Below, piece after piece: positions 23,736 to 31,575 of a stretch of DNA of 64,000 nucleotides (position 1 is the stretch's first letter; each line of letters starts with the position of its first letter). The stretch is taken from positions 186,001 through 250,000 of the forward strand of contig NZ_CP026121.1 in assembly GCF_003330845.1 (NCBI RefSeq). Reading direction: 5' to 3'. Under the pieces are notes generated by a model, which had not been told where the DNA came from, did not search any database, and was given only the letters and a program-made list of their open reading frames with translations. The stretch is from Streptomyces sp. Go-475 (GTDB lineage Bacteria > Actinomycetota > Actinomycetes > Streptomycetales > Streptomycetaceae). A program made the position numbers and the translations under genes.

Positions 23736-24953
23736 ATGCGTGTACTGCTCGTGGGCGCCGGTGGCGTGGGGTGCGCGATCACCCGGATCGCGGCGCGGCG
23801 GCCGTTCTTCGAGGCGATGGTGGTGGCCGATCACGACCCGGCGCGGGCCGGGGCGGCGGTCGCGGCGCTCGGCGGCGACGCCCGCTTCACGGCGGAGGAG
23901 GTGGACGCGCGTGACGAGGCGGCGGTGGCCCGGCTGCTCGCACGGCACCGCTGCGACGTCCTCCTCAACGCCACCGACCCCCGCTTCGTGATGCCGCTGT
24001 TCCGCGCGGCCCGCGCCGCGGGCGCCACCTACCTGGACATGGCGATGTCGCTGTCCCGCCCGCATGCCGAGCGGCCGTACGCGGAGTGCGGGGTCAAGCT
24101 CGGCGACGAGCAGTTCGCGCAGGCGGCGCGGTGGGCGGAGGAGGGCGTCCTGGCCCTGGTCGGCATGGGCGTGGAGCCGGGTCTGTCGGACGTGTTCGCG
24201 CGCTACGCCGCCGACGAACTCTTCGACGAGATCGAGGAGATCGGCATCCGCGACGGCGCGAACCTGACCGTCGACGGGCACGCCTTCGCCCCCTCGTTCA
24301 GCATCTGGACCACGATCGAGGAGTGCCTCAACCCACCGGTCGTCTACGAGGCCGGCCGGGGCTGGTTCACCACCGAACCCTTCAGCGAGCCCGAGGTGTT
24401 CGACTTCCCCGAGGGCATCGGCCCGGTCGAGTGCGTGAACGTGGAGCACGAGGAGGTGCTCCTCGTGCCGCGCTGGGTCGACGCCCGCCGGGTCACCTTC
24501 AAGTACGGCCTGGGCCGGGAGTTCGTCGAGACGCTGAAGACGCTGCACCTGCTGGGCCTGGACCGCACCGACCCGGTCACCGTGCCGGGGCCGGACGGCC
24601 CGGTGCCGGTCTCGCCCCGGGACGTGGTCGCCGCGTGCCTGCCCGACCCGGCGGCCCTGGGCGAGCGGATGCGCGGCAAGACCTGCGCCGGCACATGGGT
24701 GCGGGGCGTGAAGGACGGGCGGCCGCGTGAGGTGTACCTGTACCACGTGGTCGACAACCAGTGGTCCATGGCCGAGTACGGCTCCCAGGCCGTGGTCTGG
24801 CAGACCGCCGTCAATCCCGTGGTCGCGCTCGAACTCCTCGCCACGGGCGCCTGGTCGGGAGCGGGCGTGCTCGGACCGGAGGCGTTCCCGGCCCGCCCGT
24901 TCCTGGACCTGCTGACGGCGTACGGATCCCCCTGGGGCATGCGCGAGCAATGA
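23736..24953 (+). CDS. Saccharopine dehydrogenase-like NAD(P)-dependent oxidoreductase
   Basis: A 405-residue protein. The Rossmann motif VLLVGAGGVGCAITRIAARR opens the chain, VADHDPARAGAAV is the second strand, and LLNATDPRFVMPLFRAARAA and YLDMAMS follow as in saccharopine dehydrogenase and homospermidine/carboxynorspermidine synthase-like enzymes. The C-terminal half contains GVEPGLSDVFARYAADELF. Its likely chemistry is reductive joining or cleavage of an amine or amino acid with a carbonyl partner; the substrate is not known. The ATG at 23736 follows AAGGGAG. It is divergent from a TetR regulator. Confidence 0.87.
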   Translation: MRVLLVGAGGVGCAITRIAARRPFFEAMVVADHDPARAGAAVAALGGDARFTAEEVDARDEAAVARLLARHRCDVLLNATDPRFVMPLFRAARAAGATYLDMAMSLSRPHAERPYAECGVKLGDEQFAQAARWAEEGVLALVGMGVEPGLSDVFARYAADELFDEIEEIGIRDGANLTVDGHAFAPSFSIWTTIEECLNPPVVYEAGRGWFTTEPFSEPEVFDFPEGIGPVECVNVEHEEVLLVPRWVDARRVTFKYGLGREFVETLKTLHLLGLDRTDPVTVPGPDGPVPVSPRDVVAACLPDPAALGERMRGKTCAGTWVRGVKDGRPREVYLYHVVDNQWSMAEYGSQAVVWQTAVNPVVALELLATGAWSGAGVLGPEAFPARPFLDLLTAYGSPWGMREQ

Positions 24954-25039
24954 GCGTGTCCGGGAAGGCGCTGTTTCACCAGGCGTCGACAGGTGACCCG
25001 AAAAGGAGTAAGCATCCGGACAAGCACGTTTCTACTGCG

Positions 25040-25306
25040 ATGCAGGTGACTTCCATGGACAACTGGCGAGACCACTCTGCCTGCCGGCACGAGGACCCCG
25101 AGCTCTTCTTCCCGATCGGCACCTCCGGCCCGGCCCTGCTCCAGACGGAACAGGCCAAGGCGGTGTGCCGACGCTGCCCCGTCCAGGAGGAGTGCCTGCA
25201 GTGGGCGCTGGACACGGGGCAGTCCATCGGCGTGTGGGGCGGCACCAGCGAGACGGAACGGCGTGCCCTGAAGCGGCGCGCGGCCGCCCGGCGCCGCTCC
25301 GGCTGA
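25040..25306 (+). CDS. WhiB-family iron-sulfur transcriptional regulator
   Basis: An 88-residue Wbl protein. Four cysteines are present: C in WRDHSACRHEDPELFFP, then CRRCPVQEEC, matching C-Xn-C-X2-C-X5-C, which ligates a [4Fe-4S] cluster. The GVWGG turn (SIGVWGGTSETERR) and basic C-terminal tail RRALKRRAAARRRSG follow. Wbl proteins bind the primary sigma factor and alter promoter choice during development or redox stress. The ATG at 25040 is used; ATG 25055 (MDNW) is possible, and neither has a strong ribosome site. It most resembles WblE-type members, but paralogue identity is not certain. Confidence 0.93.
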   Translation: MQVTSMDNWRDHSACRHEDPELFFPIGTSGPALLQTEQAKAVCRRCPVQEECLQWALDTGQSIGVWGGTSETERRALKRRAAARRRSG

Positions 25307-25318
25307 CACCCGCCGGAG

Positions 25319-25345
25319 CCCGCTGGGTCCGCCGGACCCAGCGGG
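25319..25345. terminator. Bidirectional hairpin terminator
   Basis: Arms CCCGCTGGGTCC (25319-25330) and GGACCCAGCGGG (25334-25345) pair perfectly around GCC. It lies between the convergent WhiB-like and DUF6098 genes. Confidence 0.75.
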
Positions 25346-25372
25346 TGATCCGCCCGCCGAACCCCTGGGGCG

Positions 25373-25816
25373 TCAGCTGCGACGCAGCGTCCCCCAGGGG
25401 TTCTCCTGCCGGTCCACCTCCGCCTTCGCCTCGTCGATCACCTGCTGGTCGAGCCGGCACATCGGCCGGACGTCGGCGACCAGCGGTTCGTTGTCGGGCC
25501 CGCGTGCGGTCTCCTTGCCCGCCAGCACCCACGGGTGGACACCGGGCCCCTTGTCGTGCGGCAGGTGGGCGTAGTCGTGCAGGCGGCGCGCCACCCACAC
25601 CCGGACGGGCCGGTCCGCCCACCACTCCTCCACATCGAGCGGGTTGGCGGACAAACCCGGCATGGACACGCCCGTCAGGTCGTCCGTGCTGGACACGTCG
25701 CGGAGATCGGTCCCCGGGCCGCGCGACCAGCGGACGTACAGGCCCTGGTGCCGCTCGACCAGCTCCGTGAGTTCGGCGAGCGTGCGCACGACCGGCAGGT
25801 CGTCCGATCCACTCAT
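25373..25816 (-). CDS. DUF6098 family protein
   Basis: A 147-residue soluble protein. LAELTELVERHQGLYVRWSR, a DLTGVSMPGLSANPL segment and DRPVRVWVARRLHDYAHL are characteristic of the actinobacterial DUF6098 family, whose function is unknown. It has no signal peptide. A good SigB-type promoter match lies upstream on the minus strand at 25855-25879, suggesting stress induction. AGGAGG precedes the ATG at 25816. Confidence 0.87.
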   Translation of the reverse strand: MSGSDDLPVVRTLAELTELVERHQGLYVRWSRGPGTDLRDVSSTDDLTGVSMPGLSANPLDVEEWWADRPVRVWVARRLHDYAHLPHDKGPGVHPWVLAGKETARGPDNEPLVADVRPMCRLDQQVIDEAKAEVDRQENPWGTLRRS

Positions 25817-25854
25817 GTCGTGACCTCCTCCCTCGACGCCGTCAGGCGGACGGA

Positions 25855-25879
25855 GTACCCGCCCGGCGCGAGCGGAATC
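25855..25879 (-). promoter_or_regulatory. SigB-type promoter match
   Basis: On the minus strand GATT (25879-25876) and GGGTAC (25860-25855) are separated by 15 bases. The -10 box is exact and the spacing fits the Streptomyces SigB consensus. It is 39 bases before the DUF6098 start codon. Confidence 0.5.
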
Positions 25880-25965
25880 GGAACGGCCCGTTCGGCGCGA
25901 CGGGTGCCGGCACCCGGTCGGGGTTACGCTCGCGGCACACCCGTCCGTCGCAGAAGGGGCCGAGC

Positions 25966-26316
25966 ATGAGCGTTCGCGTACGCCGCGTCTACGATCCGCC
26001 CGAGCCGGAGGACGGTGTGCGTGTCCTGGTCGACCGGCTGTGGCCGCGCGGCCTGGCGAAGGACGCGGCCCGGGTGGACGAGTGGCCCAAGGAGATCACC
26101 CCGTCGACGGAGCTGCGCCGCTGGTACCACGCGGGCGAGGGCTCGTACGAGGAGTTCACCGGGCGGTACGAGGCGGAGCTGGCCGGCGACGAGGCGGCCG
26201 AGGCCCTCGACCGGGTGCGGGAGCTGGCCCGCGCGGGCGACGTGACCCTGCTGACCGCGTCGAAGACGCCGGAGCGGAGTCACGCCGCGGTCCTGGCCCG
26301 CCTCCTTGAGGCGTGA
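25966..26316 (+). CDS. DUF488 family protein
   Basis: A 116-residue protein with the DUF488 signatures VRRVYDPPEPEDGVRVLVDR, LWPRGLAKDAARVDEWPKE and ITPSTELRRWYHAG, then the C-terminal VTLLTASKTPERSHAAVL. DUF488 proteins are small soluble proteins of unknown biochemical function; some are linked to metal or uric-acid stress. Length and start (ATG 25966, GGGG upstream) match the family. It converges with the FAD dehydrogenase gene, 22 bases away. Confidence 0.92.
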   Translation: MSVRVRRVYDPPEPEDGVRVLVDRLWPRGLAKDAARVDEWPKEITPSTELRRWYHAGEGSYEEFTGRYEAELAGDEAAEALDRVRELARAGDVTLLTASKTPERSHAAVLARLLEA

Positions 26317-26338
26317 GGGGACGGGCCGTCCCGTACGG

Positions 26339-28012
26339 TCAGGCGGTCTGCTTCGCCGCCGCCCGGCCGGCCGCCCGCCCGGAGAAGAGGCAGCCGCCGA
26401 GGAAGGTGCCCTCCAGGGCGTTGTAGCCGTGGACCCCGCCGCCGCCGAAACCGGCGACCTCCCCGGCCGCGTACAGGCCGTCGATCGGAGTGCCGTCGGT
26501 TCCGAGGGCGCGGGAGTCGAGGTCGGTCTGGATGCCGCCGAGCGTCTTGCGGGTGAGGATGTGCAGCTTGACGCCGATCAACGGGCCGGCCGCCGGGTCG
26601 AGGATGCGGTGCGGGGTGGCGACCCGGCCGAGGCGGTCGCCGATGTAGCGGCGGGCGTTGCGGATGCCCTGGACCTGGGCGTCCTTGGCGTAGGGGTTGG
26701 CGATCTGCAGGTCGCGGGCCTCGATCTGGCGGCGGATCCCGGCCGCGTCGAGCAGCGGCTTGTCGGTCAGCTCGTTCATCTTCTCCACGAGCTGCTCCAG
26801 GGAGGGCGCGGTCACGAAGTCGGCGCCCTTGCGCAGGAACGCGTCGACCGGTCCGGGCGCGCCCTTGCCGAGGATGCGTTCCTTGAGGAACCCGGCGCGG
26901 TCCTTGGCGGTGATGTCGGGGTTCTGCTCGGAGCCCGACAGCGCGAACTCCTTCTCGATGATCTTCTGGGTGAGGACGAACCAGGAGTGGTCGTACCCGG
27001 CGATGTCCTCGGTGGTGCGCAGGTGCTTCAGGGTGCCGAGGGTGTCGTAGCCGGGGAGGTACGGCCCGGGCAGGCGGCGGCCGAGGGCGTCGAACCACAT
27101 CGAGGACGGTCCGGGCAGGATGCGGATGCCGTGGCCGGGCCAGATCGGGTCCCAGTTCCGCAGGCCCTCGGTGTAGTGCCACATGCGGTCCCGGTTGACC
27201 AGCCGGACGCCCGCCTCGGCGCTGATGTCGAGCATCCGGCCGTCGACGTAGGCCGGAACGCCCGTCACCATCTCGTTCGGCGGCGTGCCGAGGCGCTCGG
27301 GCCAGTAGCGGCGGACGATGTCGTGGTTGGCGCCGATGCCGCCGCTGGTGACGATGACCGCCTGGGCGGTGAGCTCGAACTCGCCGATCGCGTCGCGGTT
27401 GGAGGCGACGCCGCGGGGCGATCGGTCCTCGGCCAGGACCGTGCCGCGCACGCCGCGGGCGCTGCCGTCCTCGACGACCAGTTCGTCGACGCGGTGCCGG
27501 TGGTGGAAGGTGAGCAGGCCGTCGCGGGCGGCCTGCCTGGCGTACCGGACGAACGGTTCGACGACGCCGGTGCCGGTGCCCCAGGCGATGTGGAAGCGGG
27601 GCACGGTGTTGCCGTGCCCGTGCGCGGTGAGGTCGCCGCGCTCGGCCCAGCCGACGGTGGGCAGGAACGTGATGCCGTGGCCGTCGAGCCAGGACCGCTT
27701 CTCCCCCGCGGCGAACTCGACGTAGGCGCGCGCCCAGCGCACGGCCCAGGAGTCCTCGTCGTCGAGGCGGTCGAAGCCGGCGCTGCCCCGCCAGTCGCTC
27801 CAGGCGAGGTCGAAGGAGTCCTTGATGCCGAGGCGCCGCTGCTCCGGCGAGCCGACGAGGAACAGCCCGCCGAAGGACCAGAAGGCCTGTCCGCCGAGGT
27901 TGGCGGCGTTCTCCTGGTCGACGAGGGCGACCCTCCTGCCCCTGCTGGTCAGTTCGTGTGCCGCGACCAGGCCCGCGAGGCCCGCTCCGACGACGATGGC
28001 ATCGGCATCCAT
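26339..28012 (-). CDS. FAD-binding dehydrogenase (KstD/fumarate-reductase-like)
   Basis: A 557-residue flavoprotein with N-terminal FAD motif AIVVGAGLAGLVAAHELTSR and C-terminal GLYAAGEVAGFGGGGVHGYN and GTFLGGCLFSGRAAG, as in the FAD_binding_2 family that includes 3-ketosteroid delta-1-dehydrogenase. It dehydrogenates or reduces an unidentified organic substrate. It starts 30 bases after a TetR gene on the same strand, so regulator and enzyme form an operon controlled by the paired operators at 28703-28737. AAGGGAACG precedes the ATG at 28012. Confidence 0.9.
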   Translation of the reverse strand: MDADAIVVGAGLAGLVAAHELTSRGRRVALVDQENAANLGGQAFWSFGGLFLVGSPEQRRLGIKDSFDLAWSDWRGSAGFDRLDDEDSWAVRWARAYVEFAAGEKRSWLDGHGITFLPTVGWAERGDLTAHGHGNTVPRFHIAWGTGTGVVEPFVRYARQAARDGLLTFHHRHRVDELVVEDGSARGVRGTVLAEDRSPRGVASNRDAIGEFELTAQAVIVTSGGIGANHDIVRRYWPERLGTPPNEMVTGVPAYVDGRMLDISAEAGVRLVNRDRMWHYTEGLRNWDPIWPGHGIRILPGPSSMWFDALGRRLPGPYLPGYDTLGTLKHLRTTEDIAGYDHSWFVLTQKIIEKEFALSGSEQNPDITAKDRAGFLKERILGKGAPGPVDAFLRKGADFVTAPSLEQLVEKMNELTDKPLLDAAGIRRQIEARDLQIANPYAKDAQVQGIRNARRYIGDRLGRVATPHRILDPAAGPLIGVKLHILTRKTLGGIQTDLDSRALGTDGTPIDGLYAAGEVAGFGGGGVHGYNALEGTFLGGCLFSGRAAGRAAAKQTA

Positions 28013-28042
28013 GGCGACCGTTCCCTTCTTCGGTTCTTCTCT

Positions 28043-28684
28043 TCAGTTCTTCGCGCGATCGGGGGTGCCGCTGCCGTCGGTCAGCAGGGCCGTGAGCAGT
28101 TGCTTCAGCCAGGCACGGGCGTGCTCCACGTCCCGGTCCAGCAGCAGTTGCGTGGTGACGCCGTCGTACGCCGCGACCACGGCGTGGGCGGCGCCGTCGG
28201 TGTCGCCGAGGACGGGGGGCAGCGCGGTGTGCCCGCGGGCGCGGGCGAGCCGGTCGGCGATGGCCTGCCGCAGCCGGGCCCGGTGTTCCAGCAGGCTCCG
28301 CGCCACGTCCGGGTCGCGGGCGGCGTGCACGAGGAAGTCGGTCTTCACCAGGAGCCAGTCCCGGTCGAGGAGCAGCACCTCGGTGACGCGGTCCACGGCG
28401 GCCGGCACGTCGAGGTCGGGCCCGTCGAGGGCGAGGGCCCCGGAGACCTGCTCCGCGATCAGTTCGGCCCGCTCCTGGTAGAGGGCGAAGAACAGCTCGT
28501 CGAGGCTGGAGAAGTTGGAGTAGAAGGCGCCCCGGCTGTAGCCGGCGGCCTCGCACACTTCCTCGATGGAGACGTGCCCGAAGCCCTTGGCCGCGAACAC
28601 GGCGAACGCCGCCCGCAGCAGGTTGGCGCGGGTGCGGACCCGGCGCCTGGTCACGCGCCCGGTGGTTCCGGTGGTTCCCTGCAC
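28043..28684 (-). CDS. TetR-family regulator of the FAD dehydrogenase operon
   Basis: A 213-residue repressor whose helix-turn-helix is FAVFAAKGFGHVSIEEVCEA followed by AGYSRGAFYSNFSSLDELFF, the classic AcrR/TetR pattern. The C-terminal domain carries RDWLLVKTDFLVHAARDP. The GTG at 28684 (VQGTTGTTGR) is chosen over an earlier in-frame ATG because AAGGAGGGGG is upstream and because the ATG would place the operators inside the gene. It heads the two-gene operon and most likely represses itself through the adjacent palindromes. Confidence 0.9.
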   Translation of the reverse strand: MQGTTGTTGRVTRRRVRTRANLLRAAFAVFAAKGFGHVSIEEVCEAAGYSRGAFYSNFSSLDELFFALYQERAELIAEQVSGALALDGPDLDVPAAVDRVTEVLLLDRDWLLVKTDFLVHAARDPDVARSLLEHRARLRQAIADRLARARGHTALPPVLGDTDGAAHAVVAAYDGVTTQLLLDRDVEHARAWLKQLLTALLTDGSGTPDRAKN

Positions 28685-28702
28685 GGCCGTCCCCCTCCTT
28701 TT

Positions 28703-28737
28703 CGATACAGCACTGTATTCGATACACCCATGTATCG
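28703..28737. promoter_or_regulatory. Two TetR operator palindromes
   Basis: CGATACA and TGTATTCG flank GCAC (28703-28721), and CGATACA and TGTATCG flank CCCA (28720-28737). Both have seven-base half-sites with a four-base spacer, and their starts are 17 bases apart, so two dimers could sit side by side. They lie just upstream of the TetR start and about 65 bases before the divergent AlkB-like gene. Confidence 0.75.
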
Positions 28738-28800
28738 ACAGCGTTCGGCCTTCCGTGAAACGCATGGAACACACTTTCGATTAAGAGGTACGCTGGGCGC

Positions 28801-29433
28801 ATGGCCGGGCATCACCTCCAGGGCTCCCTCTTCGACCAGGCCGACGAGCTGCGCCTCGGCCAGCTCGACGGGATCAGCCGCACCGACCTCGGCTTCGGCG
28901 CCTGGCTCGACGTGCTGCCCGGGTGGCTCAGCGGCTCCGACGAGCTGTTCGAACACCTGGCCGCCGAGGTGCCGTGGCGGGCGGAGCGCCGCCAGATGTA
29001 CGACCACGTCGTCGACGTGCCGCGGCTGCTCGCGTTCTACGGCGCCGGCGATCCGCTGCCGCACCCCGTACTGGCCGAGGCGCGGGAGGCGCTGAGCGCC
29101 CACTACGCCGGGGAGCTGGGCGAGCCGTTCACCACGGCCGGGCTGTGCTACTACCGCGACGGCCGGGACAGCGTGGCCTGGCACGGCGACCGGATCGGGC
29201 GGGGCGCCCGCGAGGACACCATGGTCGCCATCCTGTCCGTGGGAGCGCCCCGGGACCTGCTGCTGCGCCCGATGCGGGGCGGTCGCGCCACCGTGCGCCG
29301 GCCCCTGGGCCACGGCGACCTGATCGTGATGGGCGGTTCCTGCCAGCGCACCTGGGAGCACTCGATCCCCAAGAGCACCCGCGCGACGGAGCCCCGCATC
29401 AGCATCCAGTTCCGCCCGCACGGCGTGCACTGA
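28801..29433 (+). CDS. AlkB-like 2-oxoglutarate/Fe(II) dioxygenase
   Basis: A 210-residue dioxygenase. The iron ligands are visible as WHGDRIG (H-x-D near residue 128) and the distal histidine in TWEHSIPKS; the 2-oxoglutarate-binding arginine is in PRISIQFRPH. QMYDHVVDVPRL and LCYYRDGRDSVAWH match AlkB-family DNA or RNA repair demethylases. It would oxidatively remove methyl groups from damaged bases. The ATG at 28801 has only GGGCGC before it, and the divergent TetR operators lie upstream. A terminator follows. Confidence 0.9.
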   Translation: MAGHHLQGSLFDQADELRLGQLDGISRTDLGFGAWLDVLPGWLSGSDELFEHLAAEVPWRAERRQMYDHVVDVPRLLAFYGAGDPLPHPVLAEAREALSAHYAGELGEPFTTAGLCYYRDGRDSVAWHGDRIGRGAREDTMVAILSVGAPRDLLLRPMRGGRATVRRPLGHGDLIVMGGSCQRTWEHSIPKSTRATEPRISIQFRPHGVH

Positions 29434-29481
29434 GCCGCGTCCAACGGCCAAGCCGCGCCGGCGCGTTGTGCCGCACCCGGC

Positions 29482-29513
29482 GACCCCGCCCCGCGCGGGG
29501 TCTGCTTTTCTTG
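29482..29513 (+). terminator. Intrinsic terminator after the AlkB-like gene
   Basis: GACCCCGC (29482-29489) pairs with GCGGGGTC (29495-29502) and is followed by the T-rich TGCTTTTCTTG. Confidence 0.75.
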
Positions 29514-29553
29514 TCCGGTCGGGCTGGGAGCGGGACCACACCACGGGGCGATC

Positions 29554-30300
29554 ATGCGGGCAGACATACACCACGTCGCGGACGGCACCTACCTGGTGCA
29601 CGGATCCAACACCAACTGGGTGATCCTCACGGAGGGGGACGCCGTCACGCTGGTCGACACCGGGTATCCCGGCGACCGGGAGCAGCTCCTCGCCTCGCTC
29701 GCGGAGGTGGGGAGCGCCCCGGAGGCCGTCACGGCGGTGCTGATCACGCACGCGCACAACGACCACCTGGGCTCCGCCGAGTACCTGCGGGCCACCTACG
29801 GCACGCCCGTGTACCTGCACCAGGCCGAAGTACCGCACGCGCGGCGGGAGTTCCTGCACCAGGTGTCCGTCGGCACGGTGCTGGCGAACGGCTGGCGGCC
29901 GGGAGTGCTGCCGTGGGCGGTGCACGCGCTGCGCTCGGGCGGCACGGCCCACCTCCCCGTCACCGCTCCCGAGGCGTTCCCCGGCGAGGCCGCCCTGGAC
30001 CTGCCCGGGCGGCCGGTGCCGGTGCACACCCCGGGCCACACCGACGGGCACTGCGCCTACCACCTGCCGGGCACCGGTGTGCTGATCTCCGGCGACGCCC
30101 TGGTCAGCGGCCACCCCACCTCCCGGGTCGAGGGGCCGCAACTGCTGCCGGACATGTTCCACCGCGAGCGGTCCCGTGCCGTGGCCTCCCTGGACGTGCT
30201 CGCCGGGCTGGAGGGCGAGCTGCTGCTGCCCGGCCACGGGCCGGTCCACCGCGGCCCGGTCGGGGACGCCGCGCGCCGGGCGCGGGAACGCGCCCTCTAA
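29554..30300 (+). CDS. MBL-fold metallo-hydrolase
   Basis: A 248-residue metallo-beta-lactamase-fold protein. The metal motif THAHNDHLGSAEYL corresponds to H-x-H-x-D-H; later ligands are HTPGHTDGHCAYHLPG, SGDALV and the final LLPGHGPVH. The N-terminus DGTYLVHGSNTNWVILTEGD is typical of the glyoxalase II/quinolone-type subfamily, which hydrolyses thioesters or lactones. The substrate is unknown. The ATG at 29554 matches the family start. It may be co-transcribed with the DUF4032 gene 41 bases downstream. Confidence 0.92.
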   Translation: MRADIHHVADGTYLVHGSNTNWVILTEGDAVTLVDTGYPGDREQLLASLAEVGSAPEAVTAVLITHAHNDHLGSAEYLRATYGTPVYLHQAEVPHARREFLHQVSVGTVLANGWRPGVLPWAVHALRSGGTAHLPVTAPEAFPGEAALDLPGRPVPVHTPGHTDGHCAYHLPGTGVLISGDALVSGHPTSRVEGPQLLPDMFHRERSRAVASLDVLAGLEGELLLPGHGPVHRGPVGDAARRARERAL

Positions 30301-30341
30301 AGTGAGGCGACGATCGGCGGCGAGACAAGGACACCCGGCGC

Positions 30342-31574
30342 ATGGCACTGCAGATCAGCGCGACGAACCCGGAGCACCCCGCGCTCCTGCTGGAACTGCC
30401 GTGGGACGTGCCCCTGGAGGAGTGGCCGGAGGAGTACCTGGTGCCGCTGCCGCGCGGCATCTCCCGGCACGTGGTGCGCTACTCCCGCGCGGGCGAGGAG
30501 GTGATCGCCGTCAAGGAGCTGGCCGAGCGGCCCGCGCTGCGCGAGTACGAACTGCTGCGGGACCTGGACCGGCTCGGCATCCCGGCGGTGGACCCGCTGG
30601 CCGTGGTCACCGGCCGCACGGACCCGGACGGCGCCCCGCTGGAGAGCGTGCTGGTCACCCGGCACCTGGGCGGGTCGATGCCGTACCGCTCGATGTTCGA
30701 GACGACCATGCGCCCGGCCACCATGCACCGCCTGATGGACGCGCTGGCCGTGCTCCTGGTGCGGCTGCACCTTGCCGGGTTCGCGTGGGGCGACTGCTCG
30801 CTGTCCAACACCCTGTTCCGGCGGGACGCGGGCGCCTACGCGGCCTACCTGGTGGACGCGGAGACCGGTGACCTGCATCCGCAGCTCAGCCAGGGGCAGC
30901 GCGAGTACGACCTCGATCTCGCCCGGGTGAACATCAGCGGGGAGCTGCTGGACCTGGAGGCGTCCGGGGCGCTGCACCCGTCGGTGGACCCGATCGAGTT
31001 CGGCATGGAGATCTGCGCGCGCTACCGCGGCCTGTGGGACGAGCTGACGCGCACGTCCGTCTACCCGGCCGGCAAGTACCACTACATCGAACGCCGGATC
31101 CGGCGCCTGAACGACCTCGGCTTCGACGTGGCGGAGATGCAGATCGAGCACGCGTCGAACGGCGACACGGTCAGTTTTGTGCCGAAGGTCGTCGACGCGG
31201 GCCACCATCAGCGGCAGTTGCTGCGCCTGACCGGGCTGGACACGGAGGAGAACCAGGCCCGGCGGCTGCTGAACGACCTGGAGAGCTGGATGGCGACCCA
31301 GGAGGACTACGCCCCGGGCGACCCCCTGGGGGCCCGCCCGGAGGTGCTCGCCCACCGCTGGGTGCGCGAGGTGTTCCGTCCGACCGTGCGGGCCGTCCCG
31401 CCCGAACTGCGCGGCGCCATGGACCCGGCGGAGATCTACCACCAGCTCCTCGAGCACCGTTGGTACCTGTCCGAGCGGGCCCAGCACGACATAGGCCTCG
31501 ACACGGCGGTCGAGGACTACATCGAGAACATCCTGCCGAAGGCCAGCGAGACGCTGCAGCCGACCGCGGAGTGA
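30342..31574 (+). CDS. DUF4032 protein with kinase-like N-terminal half
   Basis: A 410-residue protein. The N-terminal half resembles small-molecule kinases of the LPS/RIO type: VIAVKELAERPALREYELL (lysine and glutamate positions), LAGFAWGDCSLSNTLF (catalytic-loop-like Asp and Asn) and AYLVDAETGD (metal-site-like Asp). The C-terminal half is the DUF4032 region, with FEICARYRGLW-like FGMEICARYRGLWDELT and HRWYLSERAQHDIGLDTAVE. These genes are widespread in actinobacteria with unknown role. The catalytic-like residues look intact, so phosphotransfer is a reasonable guess. Convergent with the USP gene. Confidence 0.88.
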   Translation: MALQISATNPEHPALLLELPWDVPLEEWPEEYLVPLPRGISRHVVRYSRAGEEVIAVKELAERPALREYELLRDLDRLGIPAVDPLAVVTGRTDPDGAPLESVLVTRHLGGSMPYRSMFETTMRPATMHRLMDALAVLLVRLHLAGFAWGDCSLSNTLFRRDAGAYAAYLVDAETGDLHPQLSQGQREYDLDLARVNISGELLDLEASGALHPSVDPIEFGMEICARYRGLWDELTRTSVYPAGKYHYIERRIRRLNDLGFDVAEMQIEHASNGDTVSFVPKVVDAGHHQRQLLRLTGLDTEENQARRLLNDLESWMATQEDYAPGDPLGARPEVLAHRWVREVFRPTVRAVPPELRGAMDPAEIYHQLLEHRWYLSERAQHDIGLDTAVEDYIENILPKASETLQPTAE

Positions 31575-31575
31575 G

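Noticed and set aside
26280..28802. A minus-strand open frame of about 840 codons spanning the FAD dehydrogenase and TetR genes
   Set aside because: It is an Arg/Pro/His-rich alternative frame. The FAD and TetR motifs are in other frames of the same strand with good ribosome sites.
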